In this document: positions 23,215 through 34,710 of the stretch, piece after piece
Layout: each line of letters begins with the position of its first letter
How positions within the stretch are numbered: the first letter of the stretch is position 1
Source of the DNA: Lunularia cruciata
Taxonomy: Eukaryota > Streptophyta > Marchantiopsida > Lunulariales > Lunulariaceae
Assembly (NCBI GenBank): GCA_948567375.1
Contig: OX419760.1
Span: forward strand, 10,664,001-10,728,000
Direction: 5' to 3'
Length of the DNA stretch: 64,000 nt
Position numbers and translations under genes: made by a program
Notes under the pieces: model-generated
The model's database searches: none
What the model saw: only the letters and a program-made list of their open reading frames with translations
Told to the model about the DNA's origin: nothing

Positions 23215-23567
23215 TCTCTATGTTCAGTTGATTCGACAGTCGACTGAGATGCAGGCAATCTCATGTGTTTAGTACAACGTGGCCAGTCTATGTTAAGCCT
23301 ACCTGCAAGTGAAACCTCCTGGAAAGAAGTACGCTCACAATTGATCAACTCAGACTGGAGGAATGATTGAGCAATTGAGCAATCTAGGTTCTCCATGTTC
23401 AGTTTCGACTGTCAACTGAGGTGCAGGCAATCTCATGTGTTTAGTACACGCGGCCAGTCTATATTAAGCCTCCCTGCAAGTGAAACAATCTTAGCAACCT
23501 CCTGGAAAGAAGTACGCTCGCAATTGCTTAACTCAGACAGGGGGAATGATTGAGCAATTGCCAGCTT
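23215..23567. repeat. Tandem duplication of about 176 bp
   Basis: Copy 1 (23215-23390) and copy 2 (23391-23567) share the phrases gcaggcaatctcatgtgttt, ggccagtctat, ttaagcct, ggaaagaagtacgctc and gaatgattgagcaatt in the same order. Copy 2 has a short insertion (aatcttagcaa). There is no coding content. Confidence 0.85.
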
Positions 23568-24043
23568 AATCATCCCTCTTTGAATTGAGCGGCTTAATTG
23601 GGGTCCTCATCTAATTTATAACTCTTTGTGTCTAGTATCCAGAGCTGCGCGAAAGTTAACCGGAAAGCCTACTACTAGACGTTCTCGGTGATGTCGACGA
23701 TTGTCCCACATTGCTCACTGCGTCTCAAGAGGACCAATCAACCCAACTAAACTTTATTTTATGACGCACTACGGCGATAGGAGACTACTACCGAGTATTA
23801 TCATCGATTTAAAATTGCGTGCGGCCAAAGAGGTGGCTCTTGGTGGGGTTGTGGGAGCATATCTATTCCTTGGCTGAACTTGTTGGAAAACACCGTAGTA
23901 CATGTAAGCATTATATACATCATCAAGAGACAGATCAACCTTCTACGGAAAAGACGTGACCATCTCACATGTTTGAGAATCCGAACCGCCTTCTGCATGA
24001 AGCCTTGCAGATGCTACGTAGGTTTTTAAATTAAATAGTCCTT

Positions 24044-26746
24044 CTAGTCCTTGAACTGCTCTAAGAAGTTAAGAAGCAACTTATTCACCTCCTCGTGCTT
24101 CTCCTGATGCATGAAGTGCCCAGCATCTTCCAGAACCACACATTTCTGATGATTCGGCAAATTCTTCTTCATATTATCAGGATGTGTTATCTCCAACATA
24201 CCAGGCATCATCAAAGTTAGGTCTTTTCTCGCAAGCACCGTCATGGATGGTGTGTGTATCTTCGCGTAAGCCCACGGTTTCTTCAGCTCACTATTTCTGG
24301 TCAGACCACCAACATCGGGCACAGACGTTAGATGCATGACTGCTTGATTTGACTTTGGTAGCATGAGAAGATAAGCTGAAGGGAGGAGAAAAAAGCCACG
24401 TTCAAACTTTATTCTAACTGAGAGACATCGGACTCGAGACCTTTGAACTCAAGACTCAACAATTTCTGCCTACTCTCCCATCTTCATTCTCCTGATCTGA
24501 TTGCTTGATCGCCAAACTGAAGAAGTCAGAGAGGAAGTAAACAGTGGAGTGAGCTTCAACAAAATTCAGTAGGACACCAGTTGCCTGTAATAGAAATAGT
24601 AGTTCAAGCTCATGATAGAAAGAAGATGTTCTTGGAAGCTCATAACCACGTTACATTTGGTTGTGAGAGCAGCGAGTGAGCATCACAGAGCATAACCTGC
24701 AATCTCACACTTTCAATTTCGAAGCTGTTTGAATCTGTGATAGAGGACGTACTTTGCCATGGCACGGTAGTGATTGAAACCACCTGTGAAGCCCGATCTG
24801 TCAAAGGTTTCAGCGTAGTACTTGACATCCTTCTGTGTTAACCACTCAGGAAGAGCCTCAGCATCATCTCCATCTGTGAAGAACCTTGGCAGTTCGAGCT
24901 GTGAGCAGAGGTGCCACCTGAGGAAGAAGCCTTTAAGAACATTCGCAGTTCTTGAATTTGCAAATAATGCTTCCGCATGGCCAGGTTTCTGCAATGTAGG
25001 GCATATCCAATGTCAATTCTTGCTACCTCCTGCTGTCCATTACTATGTTGAGCAAAGGGACCAGGAATAATGCTTCGTATCTCGCTGTAGATGAACAAGC
25101 CAATCTTATAAAACAACAGCTTGTTGCAATTGAAGCAAGTGCTTCCTCAACTTAGAATGTTACACCTATTAACAAAGCAGGTCCTGCCAATTTGGAAACA
25201 GACCTGAAAGACGTTGATGTAAACCTGGTCACCAGCCATCATCATGAAGTCCACAATCGAAGCTTTTGGGTTAACTGGTATATAAGGTACAGAAAGAAAA
25301 ACGACTGCTTTGACACGGTCTGGTCTCATAAGACAAAGATCAGCCGCGTACTGTGAACCCCAATCATGTCCGACCACTAGAGCCTGGAATGAAATTTCAA
25401 AGTAATTTCAATGTGATTAGTTCCAATAGCAATTCAAAAGGGCTGCTTACTATCATGCCAGACAACTATACAATAGTACGATGACAGTTACCCCTCCACT
25501 TCGGCCAAAAAGGTCCAAGAGGGCGTTAATTTTGCTTGGACATTGTCATGAGCTGAGATTATACGAAAACGAATCATGATTTGCTTCCCACCTTACCGTT
25601 AGGGTTTAGATGACCAAATGTCAGTCCTCCGACCTACGTTACTACAGTAAATTTTATCCTATATCTCGCGAAGTGTCACTGAGACTACTTCCAGCTGCTA
25701 CCTGCAGTTGTGATGTTTGAGGTTCAAATTGTCTAAACTTGAACTCTGCTTCCAAGAGACCTACTGCAGGAACCAAAACTCATGAATCCACACGGACTAT
25801 TATATGCACATACCTTATTCACTTGTAACAAATCGAACAGTCCAATTATGTCCCCGACAACATAAGGTGAGGTGTATTGATCAACAGACTCAGGTACTCC
25901 ACTTTCACCAAAGCCACGAAGGTCTGGGACCACCACATGAAAACCTGCAGCAGCTAAAGCTGGAATCTGGTAGCGGTACCCGTACCAGTAATCCGGAAAT
26001 CCATGCAGAAGCAAGACCGTTGGCCCTGTGATATGTAAGATGAGTTCACATACGGAACTTGAGTTCAATAGAAAGGAAACTACCATCAATGGAAACACAT
26101 CACTAGATGCTTTTGCTGTAGAGCACTGAAAATACTGTAAGTCGCGTGAGACTTAAGCTAGATAATGTTCCTGAACTTCAAGAAGCTGTTGAAACCCTAA
26201 TTGTCTATCAATCTACTAAAGCTCCAACTTCAAACAGGACAAGTTCAGATGAACCATTATTCCTCTGATGTACAAACGAGATGAATGCCTCGTCGAAAAA
26301 GAGAAACCTACTACAGAGTGGTAAAGTCCCTGCCACTAGCATACAGTTATACAAACTTCCAAATTCAGCTGTGAAACCTCTGAGCTTACAGGAAGATACA
26401 AGATCACCTTAAAACTGGTACTCAAAACTAATTTCTTCTTCTATCATTCACTGAATGTCACATGATTATAGAAGCGGTATCTAGCAGAGTCTAGTAATCT
26501 GAAACTCTAAAAACAATGTTGAACCCCACCGTTAAGTCTAATTTCTTCTATCCTGAGCGGTACGTGACAGGATCCACTTAACTCCAAGCTTTCTTACAAA
26601 TATCTACTGACCAACTCCAGTCAAATATGTACGGGAATGTTAGCTAGTGGCCTACCTGATCCTGTTTCAACATAATGGAGTTTGATGCCGTTTGTGTCAA
26701 TAAACTTGTGAGCAATTCTATCTACGGTGCTCGCTACATCCGCCAT
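24044..26746 (-). CDS. Epoxide hydrolase 1 (alpha/beta hydrolase), five exons
   Basis: Exons (minus strand) 26746-26656, 26025-25814, 25383-25204, 24988-24753 and 24296-24044 join with GT-AG introns into 972 nt, giving 323 residues; phases close exactly. Soluble plant epoxide hydrolases add water to epoxides, such as fatty-acid epoxides, to give diols. The oxyanion motif HGFP is at residues 38-41, the nucleophile Asp108 in GHDWG, the acid Asp265 and the base His300 in GHFMH. The lid tyrosines are Tyr156 (VYINVFQ) and Tyr235 (FNHYRA). Length matches the plant family. No signal peptide is visible, so it is probably cytosolic. It is paralogous to the gene at 43271-45955, with the same intron positions. 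All catalytic residues are intact. The start is the first ATG in frame, giving MADVAST. Terminal-exon acceptor choice is supported by the paralogue. Confidence 0.92.
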
Positions 26747-27906
26747 GATTGTTGCAGACAACCTGCCCTGCTCAAAACTTGAGCAGTTTGCAAAGCAACA
26801 TCAGAAATTCAAACTCAGTTCTGCAATAATCTTGCCAGAAGCACCTTGTAAATGATGGTAACTCTACTCACTTTGCACCAGGGTACCTCCAGAATACAAT
26901 TTGGACACTCGAAATAGTCGAAATTTCAATTCACCGCATCCAAAGCTAGCACTGGAAATGATCATTGACAGAAGGTGGCCTTGCAATTGCTGCCGTAGAA
27001 TCCAGAAGTTCAGTATCGAAAAATCTTATAGCTGCAATGCCATGAAAGCCCGTAAGAATCTTAAGAGTTCCACGTCAACATCTTCGTGACCTGGGAGAAT
27101 ACCGGGCAGAGCATCTACAACAGCAGGTCAGCTTCTGTCCTGAGGACTTCAGGTCCTCAGGACAGAATCCTACTAAATCCTACTGTCCTACTAAATCCCT
27201 ACAGCATGTCACCTTCTGTTCTTCCTTCCGGTGAAAAATCTCTCGGTCTGAGGTACTGCATGCGGTGTTTACACGTCTCACTCCCTTCCCCGATGAGGAA
27301 AACTTTTTAGGATTATTGACTAATCTACTGACTGAAACTCGATATACATTTGATGAATCTTCGTGGACAATTTAGCTGTGGGGCTCTATAATTCTAACTG
27401 AAACGATTCAGACCTGATTGAAGATGAACACATTAGAGTGTTCGTTTTCCCAATGTTGTCTCCCTGGTTCTGGGTTTGAGATGTTGCAAATGCTCCGGAG
27501 GAAGCTGACGATGGCTGTCAGTTTGTGGTCTCAACCCGAAACAGAATTTTGGTGGTACTGATTTGGCCCCAAGGAGTGAGCAGCTCAATCTATTTTTATT
27601 TGTGTTACCAGGATGAATCTTCCGTTCATGAAGCTGATTTCCTTGGCTGACTCAAAGTAATTCATTCTAATCAATTTCCCATGTTTAGGATGAGAAACCT
27701 TGAACATCTTGTCGGATGGATGCAGTACGATTTTGCGAAACTGCACCGTGTGCCAAGCACATGCTCTGTCTCAATCAGTGGACCTCCCGATTCATATTCT
27801 ACTTCTCATAATGTGCTTCTTTGTGCCATTTACTCCTCGGTTGCAACAAGGATCAACTTTTCTCCACGGTAATATTAGTCCATGTTAAATTGGTAATATT
27901 AGTCCT
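26747..27906. other. Upstream region of epoxide hydrolase 1; no other gene
   Basis: No convincing coding frame is present. The region presumably holds the promoter and 5' untranslated part of the epoxide hydrolase gene on the minus strand, but no clear TATA box can be singled out. It contains a strong 15-bp hairpin at 27133-27167. Confidence 0.5.
27133..27167. repeat. Perfect 15-bp inverted repeat, 5-nt loop
   Basis: Left arm TTCTGTCCTGAGGAC (27133-27147), loop ttcag, right arm GTCCTCAGGACAGAA (27153-27167). It is followed by a short direct repeat, atcctactaaatcctactgt. It lies about 400 bases upstream of the epoxide hydrolase 1 start and could be a foldback remnant of a small transposon. 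No target duplication is evident. Confidence 0.85.
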
Positions 27907-28257
27907 TGTTAAATTAGGTGATCTTTAGTTTAGTGACTTTTTGTTAGAATCAGACAAAATAGATATTGTTGATGTGCGAACATTGTTCATGTCCAGTGTT
28001 CACATGTTTTCCATAAGCTACATGTGTTACATGAGCACTATGGTAGCACACTCTTCTATCTATATAATCCCCCTCAAGAGTTGAATTCTAGCATATCCAC
28101 TCTGCATTTTTTGAAGTCTTGAGTTGACTAACACCATCTCATGAGTGTTTTGTAATGGAATTCTGTATCTCAGTATTGGAGGTTATTTGTGTTGCGTGAA
28201 TGAATGGGATGTATTGTCTTTGAAGACTAGGAGAGAGTTGAATCTTTCTATGTGCAA
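27907..28257 (+). repeat. 5' LTR of copia-1 (3' limit approximate)
   Basis: It starts TGTTAAATTAGGTGATC at 27907 and matches 32571-32766 plus 42654 onward. A tatctatataatcc string near 28056 resembles a TATA region and is conserved in both copies. The exact end is not clear because no canonical primer site follows. The limit is set near tgtgca before the gag leader. Confidence 0.75.
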
Positions 28258-28302
28258 TTAGGAGTGTATGCTCTGGTGAAACTAGAGAAGTTGAATGTTA
28301 GG

Positions 28303-29937
28303 ATGTCTGATACATCAAAAGTCAGAATGCCTGAGAATAGACCATCTACTTCAAAGAACAGAAACAAAGGTTCTCATCAGGTTATGGGCCCACAATCACC
28401 ATTGGGATTGATAGGAGAACTTGGGAAAACCAGAGAGATAGAGAAATTGGGAAAGACTAACTACAAAGCTTGGGCTTTGGATGTGAAGTCTATCTTAGAC
28501 AGTTATGACTGTCTAGAGTTTGCATCATAAGCTCATGATATAGATGAGCTAGAGACCAACAAGGAGGAGAGAGTTAAGCATGCTACTACTAGGAGATATC
28601 TGCTAAGGGCTATGGAAGAGCCAGCTAGAGATCTAGTAAATACTTATGCTTGGAGTTGGGAGATTTGGGACAAAATCAAGAGTTATTACACTGTTGAGAA
28701 GCTAGAGAGCTCCTATCGAGTCTGGTCTGCAGTAAAGAACTTGAGATTGCAGGATGGTGAAGATTTCACCTGTTATATGTCAAAATTGCAAAAACTCTTC
28801 AAGAGTATCAAGGAGGATAAGGTTGTACTTACAGAGAAGTACGAGATCAATCATCTCTTAGATAGTCTTCCTTCAAGCTATGACTCTGTCCTAGTAGCTC
28901 TGCAAGTTTTACCAGTTGAAATTGTCACATGGGATTATGTGATACACAAATTGTTGGTGTTTAGCAGACATAGAGAGGACAAAGGGCTGAAGTTAAATGA
29001 GCAGGGAGATGTTGCTCTGTTCAGTGCTTCTTCTCATTCAAGAAGAGTGCCAGATGGAAGAGTGAACAAACCAGACCAAGCCAGAGTGAGTAAATCTGGT
29101 AAAGGAGTTAGTAGTGTTGATGACAGGACTTGTTATTTCTGTCATGAGAAAGGTCATATTGCACCTTTATGTCCCAAGAGAGGAGAAAGGAGAGAACAAG
29201 AGCTGAAGAAGGTAGGCAAGAGACCTCAACCAGCAAAAGGTCGAACATCTGGGAGTTCAGCTTACAACTCAGAGGAGTGCCATGAAATAGTCAGCGATGA
29301 GGAGGGGTACTCAACAGAAGAGCCAGATTATGGAATGTTGGCAGAATCACAGTTGTCCTCAAACGGTTCTGGATGGTTCTTGGACTCAGGAGCCACCTCT
29401 CATATCTGTTATCAAAAGGAGCTGTTCTCAACTCTTCAACCTTTGAAGACTCCCAAGAGTGTCCGTTGTGGACTTGGGATTCTGAATCCAATGTTAGGAA
29501 TTGGCAAAGTTCCTATTGCCTTCATGGGATGTTCTGGAAAAGGCTATTGGGAAAATGTACTGTATGTTCCAGATTACACCAAGAACTTGATATCAGTACA
29601 TAGCCTCATGGAGCATGGAGTGGATGTTCTGTTTGAAAGCAACAGAAATCAGTGTACTTTGGAGAAAGGAGAGTTGGTCCTTGGGTATGGTACTGCCAAA
29701 GGGAAACTGTTCAAGTTGATGGAAGCTGATTGTTTTGATTATGCGTTGGTAGCAGAAAACAGAAATGATATCCATCTCTGGCATTTGAGATTAGGGCACT
29801 TGTCAGAGCAAAACTTATATGCTCTAGAGAAGGTAGTGGAGGGGTTGAAACTAGATCACAAAGGAAAACTTGAATTCTGCATTGGGTGTGCAGAAGGTAA
29901 GGCACAAAGCTCCTATCCCCAAGAAATCTTCATCTAG
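28303..29937 (+). pseudogene. copia-1 gag, zinc knuckle, protease and pre-integrase (broken)
   Basis: The start is ATG 28303 (MSDTSKVRMPENRPSTS), supported by the second copy at 42933 (MADTSEVRMPENRPSTS). Gag is cut by an in-frame TAA at 28528 and resumes in the same frame. A CCHC knuckle, CYFCHEKGHIAPLC, lies near 29130. The protease motif WFLDSGATSHIC is near 29374 and the pre-integrase WHLRLGHLSEQNL...CIGCAEGK near 29780-29900. A frameshift near 29905 separates this from integrase. Apart from these lesions the wording is well preserved, so it is younger than copia-2. Confidence 0.88.
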
Positions 29938-32563
29938 AGCTTCTGGTCTTCTAGATGTTGTACATTCTGATGTATGGGGATACATGACTGAGAAGTCATT
30001 GAGTGGAGCAGCCTACTACGTTTCCTTTGTGGATGATTATAGTAGAAAAAGCTTTATATCTGATGAAAAGCAAGGATGAAGTGCTGCAAAAATTCCAGAA
30101 GTTTGTAGCCATGGCTGAGTTGCAGACTAGGAGGAAAGTCAAGCGATTGAGAACATATGGAGGCAAAGAGTACAAGAATGAGGAATTCCTCTCTTTTCTG
30201 TCAGAAAAAGGAATCCTCCTTGACTATACTGCCAGAGATAGTCCTGCACCAAATGGAGTTGCAGAAAGGTTGAATAGGACACTAGTGGACAAAGCATTGG
30301 CAATGCTCCAACATGCCAAGCTGGAGAGAAAGTTTTGGGGTGCTGCAATTAGTACTGCAAATTTTCTTAGAAATATCAATGGTACCACAGCATTGCAAGG
30401 AAGAACTCCTGAAGAATGTTGGAGTGGTAAGACACCTAATCTTTCAATTTTGAAAGTTTTTGGATGTCCTGCCTATGTTCATATCCCCAAGGAGCAGAGG
30501 AGGAAGTTCACAAAGAAGGCTGAGAGAATGCTTTTTGTAGGATATGAAGAGGGACTGAAAGGATATCTTCTGTACAATCCTAAGTCTGGACAGATCATCA
30601 GAAGTAGAGATGTACTCTTTGATGAATTGAGGACTTGGAGTGAGAATAGTGATGAGTTGCAAAAGGAAGCTGATCAATTTGATCAGCCTGATCAATCTAT
30701 CTTCCCAAGCTGCAGAGTCAGTTTTTCAGATCAATCATTAGAAGAGCAATCTCTACCTGAAGCTGATGGTTCACCAAAGGAGAGTCTGAAGGTGTACAAT
30801 AGAAGGCCTAAACAGACAGTGGCTTCTGATTCTGATACTACAGAAGATGACCCCCAGAAGCAGACTGCAGATGCAGAATCTCTAAGTGAGACTCCAGAGA
30901 TGTCAAGAGATAGCATGAATCTTCTGGGCACAGAGCCAAGAAGATCACAAAGAGATAGAAAACCTATAGACAGACTTGGTTTTCTATCAGAAGAGATGTT
31001 AGATGAATCTTACATTTGCCATGAAGATTGTGATCCAGACACTTTACAGCAAGCTATGCTCAGACCAGATTCGAGTTAGTGGGAGTTGGCTATAGCAGAA
31101 GAGAAGAAGTCTCTTCAGACTAATGGTACATGGGTACTAGTTGATTTACCACCAGGTAGGAAAGCAATTGGCTGCAAATGGGTTTTCAGGGTCAAACGTG
31201 GAGCTGAGAATGAGATCTTGAAGTACAAGGCAAGACTTGTTGCAAAGGGCTTCAATCAGAAAGCATCAATAGATTATTCAGAAACTTTTGCACCAATTCC
31301 TAGATATGGATCTATTCGCATGCTTCTAGCTCTTGCAGCAGAGAGAGATTGGGAAGTGGAGCAGTTGGATGTGAAAGCAGCCTTTCTCAATGGAGATTTG
31401 AGAGAGACTATCTATATGGATGTTCTAGATGGATATACTGAAGGCAAAGGAAAAGTATGCTTGCTTAAGAAGGCCTTATATGGTCTTAAGCAAGCTCTTG
31501 GAGCCTGTTATGAGACTCATACTTGAGAGAGTAGGATTTCAAACGAGCAGATTCTGACATGAGTGTGTATACTAGAGATGATGTATACATAGCTGTATAT
31601 GTAGATGATCTATTACTGTTGGGGAACAATGAATCTATCAAAGGAATGATAGATTTCTTGTGCTCTATTTTTGAGATGACTATCCTTGGTCTTGTAAAAC
31701 TCATTTTGGGAATCAAAGTGAGCAGAGACAGAGAAGCAGGATGGATCCGAATCAGTCAACCACAATATATGAGATCCATACTAGCTAAGTATCAGATGAC
31801 AGAGGCAAATCCTGTCTCTACACCTCTTGATCTGGGGTGGAAGCACAACAGAATCATAGATGGGGAGATGAATCTCTTGACAAAGTATTGTATCAGAGTG
31901 CTCTTGGTTCTCTAATGTTTATCATGGTTTGTACAAGACCAGATATATGCTATGCAGTGGGAGCACTAGCTAGATATACTAGCAACCCTGCACAAGCACA
32001 TTGGAAAGGTATAAAGAGAGTATTCAGGTACTTAAAGGGTACTCCAGATGCATTCTTGGAGTATAGAAAGCAAGGGAACATACTTGCTCCTACTCTTGAA
32101 GCATATACAGATGCTAGTTGGGGAGATGACACAGATAACAGCAGATCAACTAGTGGATATGTAGTTATGCTTGGTGGTGGAGCAATCAGTTGGCGTAGTA
32201 AACAGCAAACATCTATTGCTCTGTCTACTACTGAGGCAGAATTTATGGCTGCTTCAAATGCTACTCAAGAAGTCATCTGGAACAGGAGACTTCTTAAGGA
32301 GTTGGGTTTTGAGCAGGAAAGTCCTACTACATTGTACTGTGACAGGAAGTATAGCACTCAGCAAAAATCCTGTACATCACCCAAGGACTAAGCACATCGA
32401 GATTAGAAGAAGATTTGTAGAGGAGAAAGAAAAGGAGAATGTTGTGAAGTTAGTTTACTGTCCTACACAGGAGATGACAGCAGATGTGTTTACAAAAGCA
32501 CTACCTAAAGATAAACACATGAACTGTGTAGTAGAAATGGGAATAGTCCTAAACTCTCATTAA
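29938..32563 (+). pseudogene. copia-1 integrase, reverse transcriptase and RNase H (broken)
   Basis: The integrase core has DVVHSDVWG, a mutated second motif (RTYGGKEY, normally R-x-D-x-G-x-E-Y) and SPAPNGVAERLNRTL. A frameshift near 30050 and a TAG at 31077 follow. RT begins GTWVLVDLPPGRKAIGCKW (31126 on) and is shifted near 31500 and again before YVDDLLLLG (about 31600), the intact active site. RNase H has YTDASWGDD, STTEAEFMAA and KHIEIRRRFV, with one shift near 32350. The end, TADVFTKALPKDKH, is typical of copia. Not functional as it stands. Confidence 0.88.
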
Positions 32564-32570
32564 GTGGGAG

Positions 32571-32766
32571 TGTTAAATTAGGTAATCTCTAGTTTAGAGA
32601 CTTTTTGTTAGAATCAGACAAAATAGATATTGTTCATGGGCAAACACTGTTCACATGCTTTCCATGAGCTATATGTGTTACATGAGCACTATCGTAGCAC
32701 ACCCTTCAGCACACCTTTCAGTACACCCTTTAGCACACCTGTCAGTACACCTTTTAACACACCTTT
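32571..32766 (+). repeat. 3' LTR of copia-1, part before the gypsy insertion
   Basis: It starts TGTTAAATTAGGTAATC after the purine tract. Near its end (32695-32766) a 12-13 bp phrase (agcacacctttc and variants) is repeated about six times. The 5' LTR has only one such phrase, so the array expanded in this copy. The gypsy element sits within this array. Confidence 0.85.
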
Positions 32767-33216
32767 TGTCACGCCATTTGTAGTTCCGCATCTAGATGCT
32801 CGGACACTGGAGTTCCAGTGATGGTAGTTAGAGTTATTCTAGCAGTTTCTCAGGGACTACTTTCTGATGGTTAGATTTTGTGTTCGGGGTACTGACTTCA
32901 CGGTGGGGCCCACCGTCACTTTGCACCGTTTGCACCGTCGAGTGTGCCGTCAGCGGGACCGTTAGGGTTTCAGGGCTAGCTCGAGTCCAAGGGGTATAGT
33001 TTCGAAGGTGAGCTCCAGAGAGCTCACTTCTCTGATGTTGAGCCTTCGAGTTCCTGGCTATGGTGGATAGAGGCCGGCGAGCGTCACCTGGATTCTCTAT
33101 GCTTGAGTGGGTGTGGCTTGACTGTAATCAGTGCCCAATTGTTGGCAGTTTATAGAGTGACAGATCAAGTACTGATCTGAGTTGAGTTGAGTTGAAAGTG
33201 TTAAGCAATCTGATTA
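32767..33216 (+). repeat. gypsy LTR block Q, left copy (450 bp)
   Basis: It matches 42098-42547 with about five differences. It begins TGTCACGCC and ends ctgatta. The usual preceding LTR block (P) is missing here, and the internal leader follows directly. Confidence 0.9.
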
Positions 33217-34710
33217 CATCAAAGAAGTGAAGTCAGGGGGAAATCGGGTGCAGGAACGTTGAGTGTTGGTGGTATCTCCAAGCTCGGTGGATCGTGGTAG
33301 CTCGATTCAGGTTCTGTGTTTCCCTAGTGTGCAGAAGCTCGTGTAGTTGATGCAAATTTGGCAGTTAGGCGGACGGTATGCGGAAGCGCTGGCCAAATTT
33401 CGAGCAAAGAAGGAGCAATTTTCGAGCAGTGTTGTGATTTTGAGCTCAGGAGGTGAAGGCAGGACCAATTTGCTGCGAGTTGGGCTCAGAAAGTGAAATT
33501 GAAGGTGGAGTTGGAAAGCTCTTCTCATGAAATTGTGATTTGGAAAAACCCGTTTTGTCAATTTGGCTCGAGTGGAAAGTTAGCGGGGGATTTGGCGGAC
33601 ATCCATCTTTAGGGTTTATGTCAGATTTACATCAGATTTTTGGGCCAGAATTGGAGGAGTTTCGCTGTTTGGCCAGATTTGGAGAAGTTTCGCTAGTTTG
33701 GAGGAGTTTCGCAGATTTGGAGAAGTTTTGCCAATTTTGGAGGAGGTTCGAAGTGGCAACAAGAAAGGCCTCATTTGGCTGAATTTCGGCATTTAGAGGC
33801 TTCGAGGCATAAGGCTGTGGGCTATGAGAGGCTACGAAGGCCTAGAAGGGCCAGCAAGCCAGCTTGCTGGCATGAGGCTAGCTAGTTTAGTGTAGATCTT
33901 GGTCATTGGTTGGCAAAATCTGCCTTTCTTGCTAGATTGTGCGCAACAGGGTTTGACCCCTAGATCTCTTGTTCCTAGACTGGTGCCCTAGCCAACTGGT
34001 CCACCCTCACTTGTTGTCATAGTGACTGTGCCATTGTTATCTATACACATGTAGCTTTGGCTAGGAGAGGCAGTTTGATCCCATTCTTGGTGATCCTGGT
34101 AGCTTAGGACTTAGATACGAACTACTCTTATGTCAAATGTCAAATGGTGGCAGAGTCAGTCCCGTGTTGTGTTATGAGATGGAGGGTTTTCATTTAGATT
34201 TCTTGTGATTGGATCCCCTTCATTCTCTACTTCCTGTTTGTGCACCACGTTTGTGTGAGGTGCCTTGACTTTTGAGCGTTGGTGCTCTGGTGTGCTCTCG
34301 GTGGTGAGGCTAGAGTGATGACCAGTCAGACTACCTTTGTTTCTCTCCGGTGAGGCAGGAAGTGATGACCTGCAGACCGTGAGAGTGCGTGTTATGATGG
34401 CAGGTTACAGGTTGCCCTTCCCCTAGTGTAGTTATCTCGGTAGAGTTACATTAGTGGGTGGTGTTTAGTTGGTGTTGGCACGTGGTGGTGTTGGCACTTG
34501 GTGGGGTACTTGCGGTTGCGACTTGCGGTTGCAGTTGGTGGTTCGGGTTTGCTGTTGCAGTTACGTGGTCACGACGGAGTTCTTTGGAGATTCCAGAGGA
34601 GTTAGCCCTGCAGTACGCAGTGGGTTTACTCGGACTCTGAGTTGGAGTTCGACACAGGAGCTAATTCAGTTGAGAGTGCACTTGGTGTGTCCGCACCGTT
34701 GTTGTGGGAC
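33217..34710 (+). other. gypsy 5' leader, no gene
   Basis: About 1.5 kb between the left LTR block and gag. No canonical primer site lies at the block end. The nearest resemblance to the initiator-Met site is tggtatctcc near 33270. A short phrase (tttggagaagtttcgc and variants) is repeated about four times at 33650-33750. Frames at 34458-35071 other than gag are shadows. Confidence 0.55.
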
